Positions 8,902 to 17,735 of a stretch of 47,392 nt of DNA are shown in pieces. The stretch's first letter is position 1; each line of letters opens with the position of its first letter. A program made the translations under genes and the position numbers. Below the pieces are notes generated by a model. The model made no database searches. It was not told the origin of the DNA and saw nothing but the letters and a program-made list of their open reading frames with translations. The stretch is from an uncultured Steroidobacter sp. (lineage in GTDB: Bacteria; Pseudomonadota; Gammaproteobacteria; Steroidobacterales; Steroidobacteraceae), in NCBI GenBank assembly GCA_946478975.1, contig CAMLEO010000013.1, positions 1 to 47,392 on the forward strand, read 5' to 3'.

Positions 8902-9410
8902 CGCTCGTCTCCTGTGACTGCGTTTGAGGTCATATCGTGCACCCGGCGTGAGTCGTCGTCCACGTTCTCCTGCGCCTCCGACCGCGCTTCGCGAGTCATG
9001 GCCGCGGCGGTACGTGTGTGCGAGGCGTACTGGGCCAGCCGGTCGAAGGCTTTTTCCAGTTTCTCCAGCTCCTCATCGGACAGATTCTTGAGATTGATCA
9101 TCTCGGTGCGCGCCCCTTTGATCGCGCGCAGCAGCTCGTCCAGCTTCAAGTGCATCGCCTTGGCGTCGCGGTTCTGCGTGTACTGAATCAGGAACACCAT
9201 CAGGAAGGTCACGATGGTGGTGCCGGTGTTGATCCACAGCTGCCAGGTATCGGAATAACCGAACAGGTGGCCGGTCACGGCCCACGCGACGATCACCGCC
9301 ACCGCGACCATGAACGCGCCCCACGATCCGACCAGCTCGGCGGAGCGGATCGCAAAGTGCTGGACGGCCGAATGCACAGGATTCTGGGAGCTCATCTCAT
9401 CTCTCGTCAT
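8898..9410 (-). CDS. Low-affinity iron permease-family membrane protein
   Basis: A 170-residue product matching the small bacterial proteins grouped with low-affinity iron permease. After a short N-terminal helix (AVQHFAIRSAELVGSW) come two transmembrane segments, AFMVAVAVIVAWAVTG and INTGTTIVTFLMVFLIQ. The family-typical QYTQNRDAKAMHLKLDELLRA helix follows, then a charged cytoplasmic helix and tail. Iron transport by these short bacterial members is a family name rather than something the sequence shows. The start is ambiguous between ATG 9410 and an ATG five codons later. It overlaps the EthD gene by four bases and is divergent from the gene at 9547. Confidence 0.75.
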   Translation of the reverse strand: MTRDEMSSQNPVHSAVQHFAIRSAELVGSWGAFMVAVAVIVAWAVTGHLFGYSDTWQLWINTGTTIVTFLMVFLIQYTQNRDAKAMHLKLDELLRAIKGARTEMINLKNLSDEELEKLEKAFDRLAQYASHTRTAAAMTREARSEAQENVDDDSRRVHDMTSNAVTGDER

Positions 9411-9546
9411 CGTCTCGCTGTTGTAATAAATCTCCAGCGAGCAAAAAGATCCCCGATGTTTCGGCACGCGGCTGTGGCGTGCGCGGAACTCCGCCGACAG
9501 CGTGCCCGTTTCTGACAGGTCAGTTTCAGGCGCTGGAGTTTTACAG

Positions 9547-10251
9547 ATGGCCACCACGGCGATGCGCGTGGCCGATGACAACACGATTCATCGGGTGCTG
9601 CGCGACAACGGGCTTTCGCTGGTGCTGTTCGGTTTGTTTGCGCTGTTCCTGCTGGGGCAGACGCTCGCCGGGCACCGTCATTACAACGAAGAGCAGATCG
9701 AGCATGGCCAGCCGGCGGTCAGTCTCAGAGATTACGTACGCAGCGGCGAATTTCTCGAAGCGACGGCGGAGAACTGGGAGAGCGAATTCCTGCAGATGGG
9801 CGCGTATGTACTGTTTACGTGCTTTCTGTTTCAGCGCGGCTCGTCGGAGTCGAAAAAAATCGGCTCGGAGGAGCCGGTCGATCGCGATCCGCGGCAGTCA
9901 AAGAACAAACGTAATGTGCCCTGGCCGGTTCGTCGCGGCGGTTGGACGCTGACCCTGTATTCCTATTCGCTGTCGCTCGCGTTCTTCCTGTTGTTTGCTA
10001 TTTCTTTCATCGCGCACGCGGTCGGCGGCGCCAAAGCATACAACGAGGAGGAGCTCGCGCACGGCGGGCACACGATCTCGGTGCTCGAATACCTGGGCAG
10101 CTCGCAGTTCTGGTTCGAATCGTTTCAGAACTGGCAGAGCGAGTTCCTGGCGATCGGGATGATGGTGGTGCTGAGTATCTTTCTACGCCAGCGAGGCTCG
10201 CCGGAATCGAAGCCGGTCGATGCGCCTCACCGCCAGACGGGATCCGAGTAG
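9547..10251 (+). CDS. Membrane protein made of two tandem copies (DUF6766-like)
   Basis: A 234-residue protein with an internal duplication. Each half has a transmembrane helix, then a soluble block beginning YNEE, then a second transmembrane helix ending in FQRGSSESK or LRQRGSPESK. First copy: about residues 20-103 (LVLFGLFALFLLGQTLAG, HYNEEQIEHG, ENWESEFLQMGAYVLFTCF). Second copy: about 140-225 (YSLSLAFFLLFAISFIAHAVGG, AYNEEELAHGG, QNWQSEFLAIGMMVVLSIF). A charged linker (SKNKRNVPWPVRRGG) joins them. I recall such sequences under DUF6766, but the function is unknown. The start at 9547 was chosen over an upstream in-frame ATG because homology-like sequence begins here. A small palindrome, CTGACAGGTCAG (9512-9523), lies just upstream. 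Confidence 0.8.
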   Translation: MATTAMRVADDNTIHRVLRDNGLSLVLFGLFALFLLGQTLAGHRHYNEEQIEHGQPAVSLRDYVRSGEFLEATAENWESEFLQMGAYVLFTCFLFQRGSSESKKIGSEEPVDRDPRQSKNKRNVPWPVRRGGWTLTLYSYSLSLAFFLLFAISFIAHAVGGAKAYNEEELAHGGHTISVLEYLGSSQFWFESFQNWQSEFLAIGMMVVLSIFLRQRGSPESKPVDAPHRQTGSE

Positions 10252-10327
10252 AGCTTGACAGTGCTCCTGCCCCTGCGGCAACGTGCCGGCAAAAGGATCA
10301 CGCCGAACGTGCTCGTAAGGGAGAATC

Positions 10328-10657
10328 ATGCGCGCCTGGTTAGCGATGTTTCTGCTGGCAATGACCAGCACACCGACTCACGCCGATGTTTTGACGGGTG
10401 TGCGCATTCTCAGGCTCTATGCCCAGAGCCGCATGGACAGCACCGCGCACCTGATCATGATCGATCGCACGATCAACAGCATCTGCGACGCCAATCGACT
10501 CTATATTGCGATCGACGACAAAGAGCTGTTTGCCTCGGCGCTGGCCAATTACATGGCGGATCGGCCCGTCGACCTGGTGTTCGTCACCGATTCTCCGCCG
10601 AAGACGGCGGCTGGCCACCTCTCCGGAATCACGTGTCGGCTGGTGAGTATTTTTTAG
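10328..10657 (+). CDS. Small exported protein of unknown function
   Basis: A 109-residue product with a strong Shine-Dalgarno sequence (AAGGGAG, 4-5 bases before the ATG) and a signal peptide (MRAWLAMFLLAMTSTPTHA). The mature part reads as alternating helices and strands with two cysteines (ICDANRLY and ITCRLVSIF). Comparable small periplasmic proteins are sometimes related to Rap1a/Tai-type immunity folds, which also have a signal peptide and two Cys. That is only a loose resemblance, and no toxin gene is adjacent. It converges on the pseudokinase gene with 6 bases between stops. Confidence 0.6.
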   Translation: MRAWLAMFLLAMTSTPTHADVLTGVRILRLYAQSRMDSTAHLIMIDRTINSICDANRLYIAIDDKELFASALANYMADRPVDLVFVTDSPPKTAAGHLSGITCRLVSIF

Positions 10658-10663
10658 CTGCGG

Positions 10664-12139
10664 CTACTGCGGGATCGCGCGGGCGCGTATGCCGTCGCGG
10701 GTGAAGACGAACAATAGCAGCCACACGCGGGATTTTTGTTTCGCGGCGGGAATGAATTTCCAGTCGTTGGCGGCCTGCTCGGCGAGCGAGGCGAATGTTT
10801 TATTGGGGCCGGGGCTTTCCAGCATCGCGCCAAAAACATCGCCTTCGGGCCCGACCAGCACGCGCACGGTGACGTGAATGCGCCCACGAATCTTGTTGAG
10901 CGCATCCGCCGGAACGTCCGGCATCGCTTCGTGAACCACCTCGCTGGGCAGCGTTGAGGCTTGCGCCGCTGGCGCAGGCGTCGTGGCAGGAACCTTCGGG
11001 GGCTCCGGCTTTGCGGCCGCCGGAGGAGTAACAACAGGCGCGGGCGTCGTGACAGCAGGCGCGGGCGGTTGAGCTTTCGGCAGCGCCGGTTTGTTTCCAA
11101 AGAAATAAACGATCAGCCCCGCGATCACCGCGAACGGCAGAAAGATCGCAATCGCTCGTCGCCAGGTAGCAGGTTTCCGAGGTGAGGCAGCAGCGGCCTT
11201 CGCCGGCTCGGCTTTCGACTGCTCGGTCTTGGACGGCGTCGGCTTGGACGGCGCGGGCTTGGGCTGTGCGGCCTTCGGTGGCGTGCTCTTCGCTGGCGGC
11301 GCTGCCGCCGGCTGCACGCTTGCTTGAGCAACGGGCGCCGACTGCGGTTTGGGCGCCGGCGATCTGTATTGATCGTCGAGATCGAGCGCGGTGGGCCGAG
11401 CGGCGGGCGAGATGCTCAAGCATTTCAGCACCGTGCTCGAATACTGCGCCGGCAGATCCGCCGGCACCGAAACAGTGGTGTCCGGCCACGCCGTCGTCTG
11501 CTGAGTCAGCGCTTCGAGCAGCGTCATGCCCAGGCCCCACATATCGCCGGCGGCATTCAAGGCGCGATCTTTCAGCTCCGGTGGATCGTAGGCAGAGGTT
11601 CGATCGCTGCCGCTCGCGATGTGGCTGATCGGGCGAATGGTGTCGCTCGACAATTTCAGTCGATCGCCGACGGCGAGGAAGTTCGAGGGCCGCAACCGGC
11701 CGTGGATCAGACCCTTCCGGTGCAGGAACAGCAGCGTGTCGAGCGTAGGGAGCAGCAGCTCACGCGCTTCTTCCGGAGCCAGCGGGCGACGGGGCAGGAT
11801 CTGCGCCAGCGTCTGGTCGGCATACTCCATCACGACAAACAGATAATCGCGGCTGTTGGCTCGATAGCGGCCGACATCGAAAATGCGCACCAGGTTGGGA
11901 TGGACCAGCGCCGTGGTCGCTGCCCACTGCACCAGCTGCGCTTCGGCCTGCACCGTGTCGGCTGGAATGAACTTGATCGCGACGTCGCGCAGGTTCTCGG
12001 TGCGCTGTTCAGTGAGGAAGACGCCGCTGTGGTCCGAGCTGCTCAGGAAACGGCGCAGTGGATAGGTGCCGTTGACGAGCTTGCCCTCCCACTGGGTCCA
12101 GACCTCGGAATTTGTGATTTGTCTCGGTTCCGCGCTCAT
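10664..12139 (-). CDS. Membrane-anchored pseudokinase fused to a TonB-like C-terminal domain
   Basis: A 491-residue protein. Residues 20-255 have the Ser/Thr kinase fold: the VAIK lysine (K56), MEYAD hinge, HGRLRPSN loop (146-153) and DMWGLGMTLLE helix. Key catalytic residues are changed. The HRD motif is HGR, so the catalytic Asp is Arg148, and the DFG motif reads SDT (165-167), so it is most likely a pseudokinase. A Pro/Ala/Lys-rich linker follows, then one transmembrane helix (about 329-348), a second Pro/Ala-rich linker and a TonB-type C-terminal domain (about 405-491: IHVTVRVLVGPEGDVFGAMLES, NDWKFIPA). The topology puts the kinase-like domain in the cytoplasm and the TonB-like domain in the periplasm. 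It may relay a cytoplasmic state to the envelope; partners are unknown. Confidence 0.85.
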   Translation of the reverse strand: MSAEPRQITNSEVWTQWEGKLVNGTYPLRRFLSSSDHSGVFLTEQRTENLRDVAIKFIPADTVQAEAQLVQWAATTALVHPNLVRIFDVGRYRANSRDYLFVVMEYADQTLAQILPRRPLAPEEARELLLPTLDTLLFLHRKGLIHGRLRPSNFLAVGDRLKLSSDTIRPISHIASGSDRTSAYDPPELKDRALNAAGDMWGLGMTLLEALTQQTTAWPDTTVSVPADLPAQYSSTVLKCLSISPAARPTALDLDDQYRSPAPKPQSAPVAQASVQPAAAPPAKSTPPKAAQPKPAPSKPTPSKTEQSKAEPAKAAAASPRKPATWRRAIAIFLPFAVIAGLIVYFFGNKPALPKAQPPAPAVTTPAPVVTPPAAAKPEPPKVPATTPAPAAQASTLPSEVVHEAMPDVPADALNKIRGRIHVTVRVLVGPEGDVFGAMLESPGPNKTFASLAEQAANDWKFIPAAKQKSRVWLLLFVFTRDGIRARAIPQ

Positions 12140-12307
12140 AGGGCCGACCTGCTTTGATCGCGCGCACGTAAAGCTCGCCGAGGCTCACGCCGTAGGACGG
12201 CGTCGGCGGTGCATGTCGCGATACCTGAACGTTTCGCTGGCGCCTCGTTGCCGGATTCGGCCTGAGGCTAGAATCGATTATCGCACGACAGTCGAGGTTT
12301 GGAGCCG

Positions 12308-12694
12308 ATGGAACCATGGATGCGCGAGGACATCGAGGCGCTGACGGCACAGCACGGCGCCGTGCCGCCGCCATGGGTTATGTTCGATGCGCATCCTCAC
12401 AGCATCTGCTGGCGCATGGGCGGCGGCGAATCGCACATGATGGTGTGGTCGACCTGGTGGCCTGAACAGCAATGGAGCGAGAACCAGAAGATCGATTATT
12501 TCCGCCGCTGGCCGCCACCGCATTGCTGGCTCGCGTTCATGATCGCGGCGATCTGGGAAGTCGATGAATTCGCGGAAGGCGACGAGCTGGCCCCTTACTT
12601 CGAGCGCACTCAGGCGCTCGGCTTCGGCAGCCGGGAGGAATACGAGCGCGACATGGAAGATCCGAAGTGGCTGGAAAAAGAAGAGCAGCCGTAA
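12308..12694 (+). CDS. Trp-rich soluble protein of unknown function
   Basis: A 128-residue product without signal peptide or membrane segment, rich in Trp, Glu and Met (MVWSTWWPEQQW, FRRWPPPHCWLAF, AAIWEVDEF). Its regular acidic helical end (REEYERDMEDPKWLEKEEQP) and coherent composition support real coding. I do not recognise a family. GGAG lies only 3 bases before ATG 12308, so initiation at the ATG four codons later (12320) is possible. It is divergent from the pseudokinase gene (168-base gap) and ends 4 bases from the opposing stop of the regulator gene. Confidence 0.6.
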   Translation: MEPWMREDIEALTAQHGAVPPPWVMFDAHPHSICWRMGGGESHMMVWSTWWPEQQWSENQKIDYFRRWPPPHCWLAFMIAAIWEVDEFAEGDELAPYFERTQALGFGSREEYERDMEDPKWLEKEEQP

Positions 12695-12698
12695 CGTT

Positions 12699-15056
12699 TC
12701 ATCCGCGCTGCGGCACTTCGCCTTTCTTACGCATCTCTTCGAGCAGTGCGCGCTGCTGCTGGCTGTGATCTCGGGCGCGTGCGGCGAGCGATTGGAAACG
12801 AGGGTCGCGACGCAGGTTGGCATAAATCGGATCGGACTCGGCGATGTACCACCAGCCGGCGAAGCGTCCCATCTGCTGACTCGCGGCGAGCTCGGTGAGC
12901 GCACGTTCGTTGTCGCCGAGCATCGCGAAAGCGGCCGCGCGTTCCCAAGCATACATATTTGCAGGACGCCCGATCTGCTCCGCATCCAGGTGTTCGAGCA
13001 GCGACGTGAGAATTTCGCGTCCGCGACGCGTCTCGCCGGAAAGTAACAAAACGTGCGCGTACGTGAGCACCAGGCCGCGATTGCGCATCAGTGACGAACC
13101 GGAATACAGCAAGATCACGCGCTCGATCAAATCGCGAGCCGGCGCGAAGTTGCCGGTCTGAATGGCTTCGTCGCGCAGCGCGTTCGCGGTGGCCCAATAC
13201 CAGCCCACGAGCTCCGCGTGAAGCGTATGCGAACGCAATTCGTCGCTGACGATTCGAGAGTTCGAGTCCGACGGTAACGACGCCCGCATCAGCTCGCGGG
13301 CCAACGCCGCTGCACGTTTGACGTCGCGCTGATAAAGCAATACGGCGACCAGGGTCTCTCGCTCGGCCATTTCACTGGCGTCTGGCAGGTCGGCCAGAAT
13401 AGCCTGCGCCGCTGCCAGGTCGCCCACTTCGAGATACAGCCCGGCGATGATTGCATCCGCCCAATGCGACTCCGGGTCGATGACCTGGGCGCGCTCCATC
13501 AACCGGATCCCGTCCGCGAAGTTCCCGTGCCACATATATTGAGCATTGGCCAGATCGCGCAGCGCCGTGGGAAAGTCCGGTTTGATCGCGAGCGCTTCGC
13601 GCAGCAGTTGCTCCATTCCCGCCACATCGCTGCGAGTCGCAAGCAGCAGCTGCGCCTTGCGCCAATACAGCGGCGGCGACAGCGGATCGATGCGGCGTGC
13701 GCGATCGATCAGTTCCAGCGCCTCGCCGCGACGTCCCTGGCTGAACAGAAAATCCGAGTAACGAATGTAATTTTCGTCGTAGCTCGGCGCGAGCTGCAGC
13801 GCGCGACGATACATTTCTTCTGCTTGCGCCGGATCGGCCGTCAGTCGCGCGCGCTGTGCCCAAGCCGGCCCGAGCGCCGGGTTCAATTCGAGCGCGCGAT
13901 CGAAGGCCTGGCTCGCCTGCTGCACAATTTCCTGCGTCATCGGCCTGGCGCTGAGATCGACGGCGAGCAGCAGCGCCTGGCCGAAAGAGTAATAACCCCG
14001 CGCGAAGGAAGGATCCAACGTCGTCACGCGCGAAAAGATCACGGCTGCCTGTTCGGCCTCGGCAGCTTTGTATGCAGTCATCAATTGCTGACCGCGCAGA
14101 TACAACTCATACGTCGACAGGTCTGATGGAACGTCGGCGGTGGCCGCGCTGTTGGGATCGAGCGCAATTTGTAGTGAGCTCGCCGTCTGCTGCACGACCT
14201 GCTGGTTGATCGCGGCGAGTTGCTCGATCGGCTGCTCGAATGTTTTGGACCACAGCGGCGAGCCCGACTCCACATCCACGAAGGTCACATTCATTCGCAC
14301 GCGTTCCTGGGCGCGCGTCACATCGCCGCGGAGCAGATAACGTGCGTGCACCTTGCGGGCCACGGCATCCAGGTCCTGTTCGCTTTGCATGGCGTTGACG
14401 ATCGAGCCGCTCGCGATCACCACCAGGTTCTGCACCGCTGCCAGGCGCGTCCGCAGAATGTCGGTGACGATGGGCGCCAGGCTCTGGGTCGCTGCGTCCT
14501 GGGTCGCCGGATTGAACGGCGCGATGACGATCGCCCGGCTGTCGAGCGTGACGGCCGGGGCGGGCAGCCCGGCGGTCTGAGGCGGCTTCGACGGGCGAAG
14601 CACGAGCCAGACGCCGCCGGCCGCAATCACGAGCGCGACCGCCAGCAGGGCGGCGATCGACTTTGCCGGCTTGCCTGCCGGCGGAGCGACCACGACCGTG
14701 GCCGCCGGCCGTTCGCGTTCCACTGGCGCGACCAGCCGATATCCCTTGCGGGGCACGGTCGCGATGAACGTCGGCACCGGATCGGTATCGCCGAGCAACT
14801 TTCGCAACTGAGAGATGGCCTGGTACACCGACGCCGGTCCGACGACGACACCGGCCCACACCGTCTCCAGCAACTCCCGCGAGCTCACCACCTGGCCCGG
14901 CGTCTCGGCCAGCCGCACCAGCAACCGCATCGTGCGCGGTTCCAACCTGACTGTTTCTTCGCCCCGCGAGATCTGATCGAGCGTCGGATCGACGTGCCAG
15001 GGCCCCACCTGGAAAGGTGTGTCGGTCACCGGGGCTGTGTGTGGTTCAGCGGACAT
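12699..15056 (-). CDS. CadC/ToxR-like membrane transcription regulator with TPR repeats
   Basis: A protein of about 785 residues. An OmpR-type winged helix lies at 14-112 (recognition region GPASVYQAISQLRKLL, wing FIATVPRKGYRLVAP), followed by one transmembrane helix (about 133-153, SIAALLAVALVIAAGGVWLVL). Beyond it is a TolB/FlgO-like block (IVIAPFNP, LRGDVTRA, LWSKTFEQP) and then a long run of TPR-type helical repeats to the C-terminus (for example AFDRALELNPALGPAWAQRARL and LLREALAIKPDFPTALRDLANAQ). The winged helix faces the cytoplasm and the TPR array the periplasm, as in CadC-like one-component regulators. The start at 15056 gives a compact N-terminus; an ATG 11 codons upstream is possible. 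It is divergent from the exported JAMM peptidase gene, a plausible but untested target. Confidence 0.85.
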   Translation of the reverse strand: MSAEPHTAPVTDTPFQVGPWHVDPTLDQISRGEETVRLEPRTMRLLVRLAETPGQVVSSRELLETVWAGVVVGPASVYQAISQLRKLLGDTDPVPTFIATVPRKGYRLVAPVERERPAATVVVAPPAGKPAKSIAALLAVALVIAAGGVWLVLRPSKPPQTAGLPAPAVTLDSRAIVIAPFNPATQDAATQSLAPIVTDILRTRLAAVQNLVVIASGSIVNAMQSEQDLDAVARKVHARYLLRGDVTRAQERVRMNVTFVDVESGSPLWSKTFEQPIEQLAAINQQVVQQTASSLQIALDPNSAATADVPSDLSTYELYLRGQQLMTAYKAAEAEQAAVIFSRVTTLDPSFARGYYSFGQALLLAVDLSARPMTQEIVQQASQAFDRALELNPALGPAWAQRARLTADPAQAEEMYRRALQLAPSYDENYIRYSDFLFSQGRRGEALELIDRARRIDPLSPPLYWRKAQLLLATRSDVAGMEQLLREALAIKPDFPTALRDLANAQYMWHGNFADGIRLMERAQVIDPESHWADAIIAGLYLEVGDLAAAQAILADLPDASEMAERETLVAVLLYQRDVKRAAALARELMRASLPSDSNSRIVSDELRSHTLHAELVGWYWATANALRDEAIQTGNFAPARDLIERVILLYSGSSLMRNRGLVLTYAHVLLLSGETRRGREILTSLLEHLDAEQIGRPANMYAWERAAAFAMLGDNERALTELAASQQMGRFAGWWYIAESDPIYANLRRDPRFQSLAARARDHSQQQRALLEEMRKKGEVPQRG

Positions 15057-15201
15057 CTCATTGAGTATACGGACCTTTCCTGGCCTCAAGGATGCCTCAG
15101 GAACGGCTTTAGAAATCCTTGTGTGAACTCTGAAGAAAGCTTGAGGAAACCTTCAGCCCCGGCTGAGGACCCGGCGACACCCCGGCGCGCACAACGGCGC
15201 C

Positions 15202-15693
15202 ATGAACACCGTCAGCCGTTTGCTCCTCTCAGCCGCCCTCATGGTCGCCGCCTTCTGCGCCAATGCCGAGTGCCTGCGCCCGGAGGTCGAAGCCCATGTG
15301 CGCGATCAGTTCGCCATCTATGGGCCTCGGTCCGGCGATCATGAATTCTTCGGCTTCATCTATTTGCACGACGGCGTCATCGGCAGTGCCGTCGTTCAGA
15401 GCCGGACGTGTCGGGGTGAGAAGTGCGTGATCGACAGCACCGAGGCGCTGCAGTCGATCCCGCGGCCAGCGACGATCCTGGGCGAATGGCACACCCATCC
15501 ACACGGCGGTTCGCCGAGCCTTTCAAAAGAAGATGTGCGCGGGGCTTACAGCAACCGTCACATCAGTTGCTATCTGGCTTTCTACAGTACGCCGGCCGGG
15601 GCGATCTACGCCTGGGATCCGACCCGGATGTCGGTGCCGATTGCCATGGCCTCGCGCGCGCCGGTCGGCAACTACAAGCAGGAGCAGTCGTAG
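15202..15693 (+). CDS. Exported JAMM (MPN+) metallopeptidase-like protein
   Basis: A 163-residue product with a signal peptide (MNTVSRLLLSAALMVAAFCANA). The mature part carries the JAMM zinc-peptidase motif: Glu48 in HEFFGFIY, then HTH (H97, H99) followed eight residues later by S108 and D111 (SKED). The remainder fits the JAB/MPN fold (ATILGEWHTHPHGG, SCYLAFYSTPAGAIYAW). JAMM proteins cleave isopeptide or peptide bonds; bacterial exported versions are often grouped near DUF4329. All expected metal and catalytic residues are present, so activity is plausible. Substrate and location after export are unknown. It is divergent from the CadC-like regulator, with a 145-base promoter region between. 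Confidence 0.8.
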   Translation: MNTVSRLLLSAALMVAAFCANAECLRPEVEAHVRDQFAIYGPRSGDHEFFGFIYLHDGVIGSAVVQSRTCRGEKCVIDSTEALQSIPRPATILGEWHTHPHGGSPSLSKEDVRGAYSNRHISCYLAFYSTPAGAIYAWDPTRMSVPIAMASRAPVGNYKQEQS

Positions 15694-15696
15694 TTT

Positions 15697-15873
15697 TCAG
15701 CCGCTGGTCGGCCGGCGGCCGGTGCGCTTGGGCTGACGCTGGTCTTTGAGAAAGCCCTTGCTCGGCTGGAACTGGATCGCCTCGACCCGACGCTGCAGCG
15801 CCTCGGTCATCGCTGAGTCCTGCTCGAAGCGTGGACGGGATTCGGTGTGTTTGCGGAACAGCTTGAAGAGCAT
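15697..15873 (-). CDS. Possible small basic protein
   Basis: A 58-codon frame beginning MLFKLFRKH and ending in a basic tail (KDQRQPKRTGRRPTSG). Its composition is plausible for a small soluble protein and it fills the gap between two convincing genes. There is no clear Shine-Dalgarno sequence and I do not recognise it. It converges on the JAMM gene with 3 bases between stops. It could be a chance frame. Confidence 0.3.
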   Translation of the reverse strand: MLFKLFRKHTESRPRFEQDSAMTEALQRRVEAIQFQPSKGFLKDQRQPKRTGRRPTSG

Positions 15874-16047
15874 GGGTCGCGAGCAAAAAGCGTTAGCCAA
15901 TCGACGAATGCGAAAGATACGCGTGCTTCACAAAGCGATGAGTGCGACAAAAGTGCGGGCGCGCCTCAGGCAATCCCCGATGTGAGCCTACGGTCGCTGC
16001 TGCTGGTCATATACTTGCGCACTTCCCGATCACGACTGGTAGCACGC

Positions 16048-17607
16048 ATGACTAAAAACCACGGCCTTGCCGCCGCGCTCGCTGCATTCCTCTGTCTCGC
16101 GCCCGTGCTTTCTCACGCCAGCGATCCATTGCAGCCCGCGGAACAGGACAAGCAGACCAAGAGCGACAAACAGGAAAAACCGGTTCCCGAGCCGAAGGTG
16201 TGGACCACCAGGCATCAGATCCGGCTCGGCGGCAAAGCGATCGATTACGAAGCCACCACCGGCACGCTGATGATGAAGAACGAGCAGGACGAGCCGATCG
16301 CGCTGTTCGGCTTCACTGCGTATGTGCGCCAGGGCCAGGACCAGCGCACGCGTCCGATCGTGTTTGCATACAACGGCGGGCCGGGCTCGGCGTCGGCGTG
16401 GCTGCACATGGGCATTCTCGGCCCGCGTCGCGCGCAGCTCGAAGATGTCACGAGCAACACGCGCGGCCCGTTCAAGCTGGTCGACAACGAATACAGCTTT
16501 CTGGATCGCGCCGACCTGGTGTTGATCGACCCGATCGGCACCGGCTTCTCACGCGCCGTCGGCAAGGCCGAAGGCAAACAGTTCTGGGGCGTGGACAACG
16601 ACATCCACTCGGTCTCGGATTTCATCGTGCGCTACCTCGGCGAATATCAGCGCTGGGCCAGCCCCAAGTTCGTGCTCGGCGAAAGTTATGGCGGCATCCG
16701 CACCGGCGGTGTGACGTACGACCTGCTGACTCGTCACAACGTGGCGCTCAACGGCATCATCCTGGTGTCGCCGTACCTGGACTTCGTCACCGGCACCGCG
16801 GGTTTGAACAGCGACGCGGGCGATGCAAATTTCCTGTCGACGTACGCCGCGACCGCCTGGTATCACAAAGCGCTCAATCCGCGTCCGCCCGAGCTGCAGC
16901 CTTTCCTGCGTGAAGTGGAACATTGGATCGATACGGTTTATCACCCGGTGTTGTTCAAGGGTGCGCGAGCGACGGCCGAGGAGCGGCAAGCAGCGCTCGA
17001 AGGTTTGCAACGTTACACCGGCGTGAGCGCGCAATACTGGGACGCGGCCAACCTGCGCATGGATGAAAATCATTTCCTGCAGGAGCTGATGCGTGCGCAG
17101 GGCGTGACCATCGGCCGCGTCGACTCGCGTTTCGCCGGCGGCATGCCGAGCCGGCTGTTGGAAACAACCGCGTACGATCCTTACATCAGCGCGGTGGCGC
17201 CGGCGATCGTTGCTACCTACAACGCCTACGCTCGCGGCGAGCTCGGCGTGGTGACCGATAAGAAGTATGAGCTGTCCGCCGATCTGTACAAAGATTGGGA
17301 TCTCACACACGTGCAGCCGGACTCGAACGGCGCCAAGGTGCCCTACGCCAACGTGCTGCCCGATCTTTCCTACGCAATGACCTTGAACCCGAAGATGAAG
17401 GTGCTGGTGCAGTCGGGCTATTTCGATCTCGCCTGTCCGTACGGCACCGTGCAGGCGGCGATCGATCATCTGAACATCACACCCGAACTGCGCCGTAACG
17501 TGCGCATCGAGCACTACGATGCTGGTCACATGATGTATGTGCACCCCGGATCGATGGGCAAGTTCAGCGGCGACATCAAGACGTTCCTGGACGAGAACGC
17601 GCACTGA
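16048..17607 (+). CDS. Serine carboxypeptidase-like protein (peptidase S10)
   Basis: A 519-residue exported enzyme that should remove residues from peptide C-termini at acidic or neutral pH. The signal peptide is MTKNHGLAAALAAFLCLAPVLSHA, followed by a Lys/Gln/Glu-rich linker. Family S10 blocks are all present: the oxyanion-side NGGPGSAS (from N109), the nucleophile Ser213 in GESYGG, Asp460 in YFDLACPYG and His494 in AGHMMYVHP. The length is normal. The frame is open for 200 bases upstream, but the ATG at 16048 directly precedes the signal peptide and is the sensible start, despite a weak ribosome site. A strong hairpin follows the stop. Confidence 0.9.
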   Translation: MTKNHGLAAALAAFLCLAPVLSHASDPLQPAEQDKQTKSDKQEKPVPEPKVWTTRHQIRLGGKAIDYEATTGTLMMKNEQDEPIALFGFTAYVRQGQDQRTRPIVFAYNGGPGSASAWLHMGILGPRRAQLEDVTSNTRGPFKLVDNEYSFLDRADLVLIDPIGTGFSRAVGKAEGKQFWGVDNDIHSVSDFIVRYLGEYQRWASPKFVLGESYGGIRTGGVTYDLLTRHNVALNGIILVSPYLDFVTGTAGLNSDAGDANFLSTYAATAWYHKALNPRPPELQPFLREVEHWIDTVYHPVLFKGARATAEERQAALEGLQRYTGVSAQYWDAANLRMDENHFLQELMRAQGVTIGRVDSRFAGGMPSRLLETTAYDPYISAVAPAIVATYNAYARGELGVVTDKKYELSADLYKDWDLTHVQPDSNGAKVPYANVLPDLSYAMTLNPKMKVLVQSGYFDLACPYGTVQAAIDHLNITPELRRNVRIEHYDAGHMMYVHPGSMGKFSGDIKTFLDENAH

Positions 17608-17622
17608 CGCACTGATGTGACG

Positions 17623-17651
17623 GACGCCCCGGCTAGAGCGGCCGGGGCGTC
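17623..17651 (+). terminator. Strong GC hairpin after the S10 gene
   Basis: A perfect 11-bp inverted repeat (GACGCCCCGGC / GCCGGGGCGTC) with a 7-base loop starts 15 bases after the peptidase stop. There is no T-run behind it, so it is an atypical intrinsic terminator or a 3'-end-protecting stem. It separates the peptidase transcript from the two-component genes. Confidence 0.7.
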
Positions 17652-17735
17652 GGCATCTCGCGCCAGGGTTGACGAAACGGCGTCAAGCCATGCTAACTGT
17701 GCGCCGCTTCAGCTCTAGCATCGTTGCAACATTAC

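Noticed and set aside
15847..16047. Upstream extension of the S10 peptidase frame
   Set aside because: The signal peptide begins at 16048, so the longer form would block export.
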